From an uncultured Collinsella sp. (GTDB taxonomy: Bacteria > Actinomycetota > Coriobacteriia > Coriobacteriales > Coriobacteriaceae): a DNA stretch of 6,224 nucleotides. The stretch spans positions 1-6,224 of the forward strand of contig URKU01000108.1 of NCBI GenBank assembly GCA_900548515.1, in the 5' to 3' direction. Both the position numbers and the translations under genes were made by a program. Numbering within the stretch: the stretch's first letter is position 1; each line of letters starts with the position of its first letter. Positions 3,505-6,224 of this stretch are shown piece after piece. Below the pieces are notes generated by a model that did no database searches, had not been told where the DNA came from, and worked only from the letters and a program-made list of their open reading frames with translations.

Positions 3505-5286
3505 CTACTCCTGCTCGGACTCCTCAGCCTGCTTACGGCTGCGGATGAGGTGCGCCACGCCGATGCACAGCACCACGCCACCAGCGATCCAAGTGAAGGT
3601 CACGCCGTTAAGACCGGTCAGCGGGAGGCCAGAGCCCTTCTTATCAGTGACGGTGAGATGAACCATGCCGTTAGTGGCGTCGGCAGCAGCAACGAGCTTT
3701 TGATCGTCTGCGTCAGTCACTGTAAGCTTAGGGTTGTGCACGGTGTTGTCGCTCTCGGAAAGTTTACCGTCACGCGCAATGGTGAACGTAATGCCCTTGC
3801 TGCCATGAGAATTGTCGTAACCGGGCGCAGGGGTTTTCTCCTTCAGAACATACATGCCTTCATCAAGGCCAAGGACCTCTATCATTCCGTTCGAATTCGT
3901 CTTGAGAATTGCGCCATCATCAGTTTCGCTGCTCGCAGTTGTGCCGTCCTTCTTGATGAACTTTCCAGTACCGACCTCTTGCAGAGTAAATTCGACGTTT
4001 GCGAGAGTCGGCTTCGTCTCTTCGGAGCCAACCTTTTTTACATCAATGCCGTAGGTGTAATCGTAGGCAGGGTGGACAACCGTTGTGCCAATGCCGTCGC
4101 TGTCGTGCGGGTTGTTAGAGTAGGTCAGAGTGACGGTGTTCTTCTGGCCTTTACCGAGCATGCCGGCGTTAACCTCAGTATGATTAATCTTTGCCTTATA
4201 GTTCACATAGACCTTTGAGTTGCCATCAACGTTAATGATTGCGCCCTCGCCGCCATCTCCATTTTTCGCATGGGCGTTTTTCAGATTTGAGAACGAAACC
4301 ACAAGTTTGCCATTTGCATACTCTTTGCTGTAACTACCCGGATAAACAACCTGATTGTCGATCTTGACCTCGACAACGGGATCACTACCGTCAAGCTCGG
4401 GCACCATCGTAGAAGGCAGTTCATCGGTAAAGGTATAGCTGTACTCATTATAACTATTGATGTTGCTGGCAACAGTACCCGCAAGCTGATACTCAATCAG
4501 CTGGTCGGATGCAGAGTCCGCAACCCTATTGGGCGCCGTAAAAACATCTTTAGGAGAACCCTCGGGAACATCTTTGTTCGAATCCACAAAGCTACCGTTG
4601 TTGTCGTCCATGACCGCCTTGGTCACGTTGGGGACATCCTTTTTGGAATCAACATTCACGTCCTCGCCGCCGACGACAGCAAAAATTGGCGAGGTATAGG
4701 CGTCGGTATTGCCGTTGGCTTTATCGGTAGTTACAGTCGAGCCAACACTTGCGGTCACAAAGAGCCAATAACCGGCATTCAAATTCTTAAAGGTTCCCTT
4801 GCTGGAATCGCTTGGGGTTTTCCAAGTTAGAGTCGAGCCCTCAAGTGCGGCAGCAATCTTATCCAGCGTAGTGCCAGAGTCAACTTTGGCAGTCTGACCA
4901 ACTTTATCACCGGCATTATCTTTAATGTACTTAGCCCAAGCCTGAGCGCCAGCATCCGCCTCAGGAGCTTCCGTAACGTCGGTAAATGCACTGGTCACAA
5001 CGTTCTGAACTTGAGGAGAAGCCCAATCGATATCGGAAAGTGTCTTATCACCAGACCAAGTATTGCCATTCTTATTCTGCGTGACCTTGGCCTTGAAAAT
5101 CTGAATACCCTTAAAGGCTGTGTCCGTGTAGTCTTTCTCTCTAATGGTCACGTCGCCGCTCGTCGTAGCCACGGGCGCGCTCTCAGCAAACGCCATGGTC
5201 ACCGGGGCCATGACGCCACCGAAGCTCAACGCTGCCGTGAGGCCTGCCGTTACTGCCAGGCGGGCGATGTTCTTGCTCATACTCAT
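3505..5286 (-). CDS. LPXTG-anchored pilin (fimbrial isopeptide-forming protein), probable shaft subunit
   Basis: This encodes a complete 593-aa secreted pilin. The ATG at 5286 has AGAGGA seven bases upstream and opens directly into a signal peptide (residues 1-34, with an ALSFGGVMAPVTMAFA core and likely cleavage after AFA). The in-frame ATG at 5391 would put 35 polar residues before it and is rejected. Domains in order: a pilin D1-like region (about 45-210), an isopeptide D2-type domain (about 215-405, with Lys223, FTDELP at 286-291 and TYSNNP at 388-393), and a SpaA/Cna_B domain (about 410-550, Lys417/Lys418 and the E-box YVLKEKTPAPGY with Glu483). The sorting signal LPLTG (554-558), a membrane helix (561-581) and RSRKQ follow. 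Three domains with LPXTG is the layout of pilus shaft proteins. No classical YPK pilin motif is present; Lys215 or Lys216 in VDSKKDVP is the best candidate acceptor. GC content looks clearly lower than in the surface gene upstream. Confidence 0.93.
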   Translation of the reverse strand: MSMSKNIARLAVTAGLTAALSFGGVMAPVTMAFAESAPVATTSGDVTIREKDYTDTAFKGIQIFKAKVTQNKNGNTWSGDKTLSDIDWASPQVQNVVTSAFTDVTEAPEADAGAQAWAKYIKDNAGDKVGQTAKVDSGTTLDKIAAALEGSTLTWKTPSDSSKGTFKNLNAGYWLFVTASVGSTVTTDKANGNTDAYTSPIFAVVGGEDVNVDSKKDVPNVTKAVMDDNNGSFVDSNKDVPEGSPKDVFTAPNRVADSASDQLIEYQLAGTVASNINSYNEYSYTFTDELPSTMVPELDGSDPVVEVKIDNQVVYPGSYSKEYANGKLVVSFSNLKNAHAKNGDGGEGAIINVDGNSKVYVNYKAKINHTEVNAGMLGKGQKNTVTLTYSNNPHDSDGIGTTVVHPAYDYTYGIDVKKVGSEETKPTLANVEFTLQEVGTGKFIKKDGTTASSETDDGAILKTNSNGMIEVLGLDEGMYVLKEKTPAPGYDNSHGSKGITFTIARDGKLSESDNTVHNPKLTVTDADDQKLVAAADATNGMVHLTVTDKKGSGLPLTGLNGVTFTWIAGGVVLCIGVAHLIRSRKQAEESEQE

Positions 5287-5293
5287 CTTCTTT

Positions 5294-5299
5294 TCCTCT
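5294..5299 (-). promoter_or_regulatory. Ribosome binding site that fixes the pilin start
   Basis: The minus strand reads AGAGGA seven bases before the ATG at 5286. The next in-frame ATG, two codons later at 5280, would be 13 bases away, so 5286 is the better start. The 108-base spacer upstream (5287-5394) contains only a 5-bp GCCCC/GGGGC stem and no clear promoter, so the pilin is probably co-transcribed with the surface-protein gene before it. Confidence 0.75.
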
Positions 5300-5394
5300 G
5301 CTTTCTGCTTGAAATCCATTTGATCTAAAACCATCTGTCTGTGTCTAAGCATCTGCTTGGTTATGTCTCGCCCCGCTCTCTGTGGGGCCATTGG

Positions 5395-6222
5395 CTACTC
5401 TGCATGGTTGCCGCCTCCCCGCTTGATCAGGAGCGCGACCACGAGGAGTGCGGCTCCGGCGACCGCTGCGGCGGCCGCGGCGTACATTGCCATATCGCCA
5501 GTCGAGGGCATAAAGCCTCCGGTGGTAATGCTAGGGGGTGTGCCGGTGGGCGTATTGATGAGCGACGCCTCCAGGCTGCCTGTCGACCCGTCCGCGCTGT
5601 CGGCGCGCAGGGGCGACTCGGCCGTGATGGTGAGTTTGGGCTTGGCGGCGGCCACCTGGTCGACGTCCAGGCCCTCGGCCTTGACTGTCACTGAGCGCGT
5701 GCCCTCGAAGGCGGTGTAGCCCTTGGGTGCCTTGAGCTCGCGGACCTCCAGCTTGCCCGAGTCCACGCCCGAGACGGTCACGCGGCCGTCCTCGCCCGTG
5801 GTGACGGTGGCCTTGCCCTCCGCGTCCCACGTGCCATCGACCGCGAGCGTGCGACCGCGGTCGTCGGTGATGCTCAGGACCGCCCCGGGCAGCGGCTTGT
5901 CGCCGTCGCTGCCGCGCTTGGTGAGCGCGAGATCCCAGGTGTAGGCGCACGCGTCGTCGCTCGGCGTGCGGGTAAAGTCGGCGTCGCCGGACTGGTCGGC
6001 AAAGGGAGAGCGCGGGTAGCGCAGGTAGACCTCATTGGGGTTGCCCTTGGCGATGCCGTGGTTGCAGCCACTGGCAAGCGGCGCGTTGTACACGGCGACC
6101 ACGCGGGCGCCCGCGGTGAAGGCATCGGCCCCGCCGAGCGCGGCGATCAGGTCGCCGGTGCGCACGGTGAAGGTGCCGTTCGCCGCCACCTTGGTGGCGC
6201 ACTGGGCGGTGATGTCGGTCCA
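5395..6222 (-). CDS. Cell-wall-anchored surface/pilin protein with Cna_B domain and MPSTG signal, C-terminal fragment
   Basis: The reading frame is open to the right edge, so the gene begins outside the window; the GTG at 6189 is an internal Val, not a start. The 275 visible residues begin inside a domain resembling the end of a fimbrial isopeptide D2 domain (TFTVRTGDLIAAL, then NEVYLRYPRSPF at 63-74, where the related pilin has YSNNP). A Cna_B/SpaA domain follows (about 95-225) with candidate bond residues Lys102 (LALTKRG), Glu162 (VREL in the E-box VRELKAPKGY) and Asn223 (SLINTP). The C-terminus is a cell-wall sorting signal: MPSTG (238-242), an alanine-rich membrane helix (about 246-267) and KRGGGNHAE. 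Met replaces the usual Leu of LPXTG. Cys8, Cys53 and Cys92 lie in the extracellular part. As the gene before the shaft pilin, it could be a tip or accessory pilin or an adhesin. GC content is high (41 of 60 bases in 5701-5760). Confidence 0.88.
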   Translation of the reverse strand, partial: WTDITAQCATKVAANGTFTVRTGDLIAALGGADAFTAGARVVAVYNAPLASGCNHGIAKGNPNEVYLRYPRSPFADQSGDADFTRTPSDDACAYTWDLALTKRGSDGDKPLPGAVLSITDDRGRTLAVDGTWDAEGKATVTTGEDGRVTVSGVDSGKLEVRELKAPKGYTAFEGTRSVTVKAEGLDVDQVAAAKPKLTITAESPLRADSADGSTGSLEASLINTPTGTPPSITTGGFMPSTGDMAMYAAAAAAVAGAALLVVALLIKRGGGNHAE

Positions 6223-6224
6223 GC

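Noticed and set aside
3433..4218. A 261-codon plus-strand open frame across the pilin gene
   Set aside because: It lies opposite the well-supported pilin in another frame, has no convincing ribosome binding site and its translation shows no domain.
5287..5391. An N-terminal extension of the pilin from the ATG at 5391
   Set aside because: It would place 35 polar residues before the signal peptide; the ATG at 5286 has a good ribosome binding site.
6187..6189. A GTG start for the right-edge surface protein at 6189
   Set aside because: The frame stays open to the edge and this GTG lies inside a domain, far after where the signal peptide must be.

Overview
The window looks like part of a chromosome from a high-GC Gram-positive bacterium of the class Coriobacteriia, most likely Collinsella or a close relative. 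That placement is an inference. It rests on gatC-gatA with overlapping stop and start codons, actinobacterial-style pilins with a class C sortase, and a GGGACGGTTT inverted repeat that I associate with Collinsella genomes. Every protein-coding gene I can support lies on the minus strand, so transcription runs from the right edge to the left. The only plus-strand transcription signal I see is a candidate small RNA near 2960-3056.

Region by region, in the direction of transcription: (1) 6222-5395 is the C-terminal part of a cell-wall-anchored surface or pilin protein, cut by the window edge, with a Cna_B/SpaA domain and an unusual MPSTG sorting signal. (2) 5286-3505 is a complete 593-aa pilin with a signal peptide, pilin D1-like and isopeptide D2 domains, a SpaA/Cna_B domain and LPLTG. 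It is followed by a strong intrinsic terminator at 3404-3366. (3) 3300-2940 is a compact unit that does not resemble pilus genes. It has a 49-aa membrane protein with a very basic tail (3200-3051, near-ideal ribosome binding site) facing a candidate plus-strand small RNA, and both run into one GC-rich hairpin. Both predicted transcripts carry the same bipartite sequence element close to their 5' ends. (4) 2823-1855 encodes a winged-helix (MarR/AbiEi-like) protein of unknown role, with its own promoter and a candidate operator. (5) 1732-800 is a class C (pilus-polymerising) sortase. (6) 788-662 is a repeat-rich spacer whose 17-bp hairpin plus U-tract can terminate the sortase transcript. (7) 522-1 holds gatC and the start of gatA, which encode subunits of the tRNA-dependent amidotransferase and are unrelated housekeeping genes.

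The pilins and sortase C should work together: the pilins are secreted, the sortase joins them through their sorting signals, and intramolecular isopeptide bonds stiffen the shaft. The sortase does not directly follow the pilins as it usually does. About 1.7 kb containing a terminator, the small-protein/sRNA unit and the HTH gene lies between them. The most novel candidate here is the convergent small-protein/sRNA pair, whose layout recalls Gram-positive type I toxin-antitoxin loci. This is a hypothesis from layout and sequence only.
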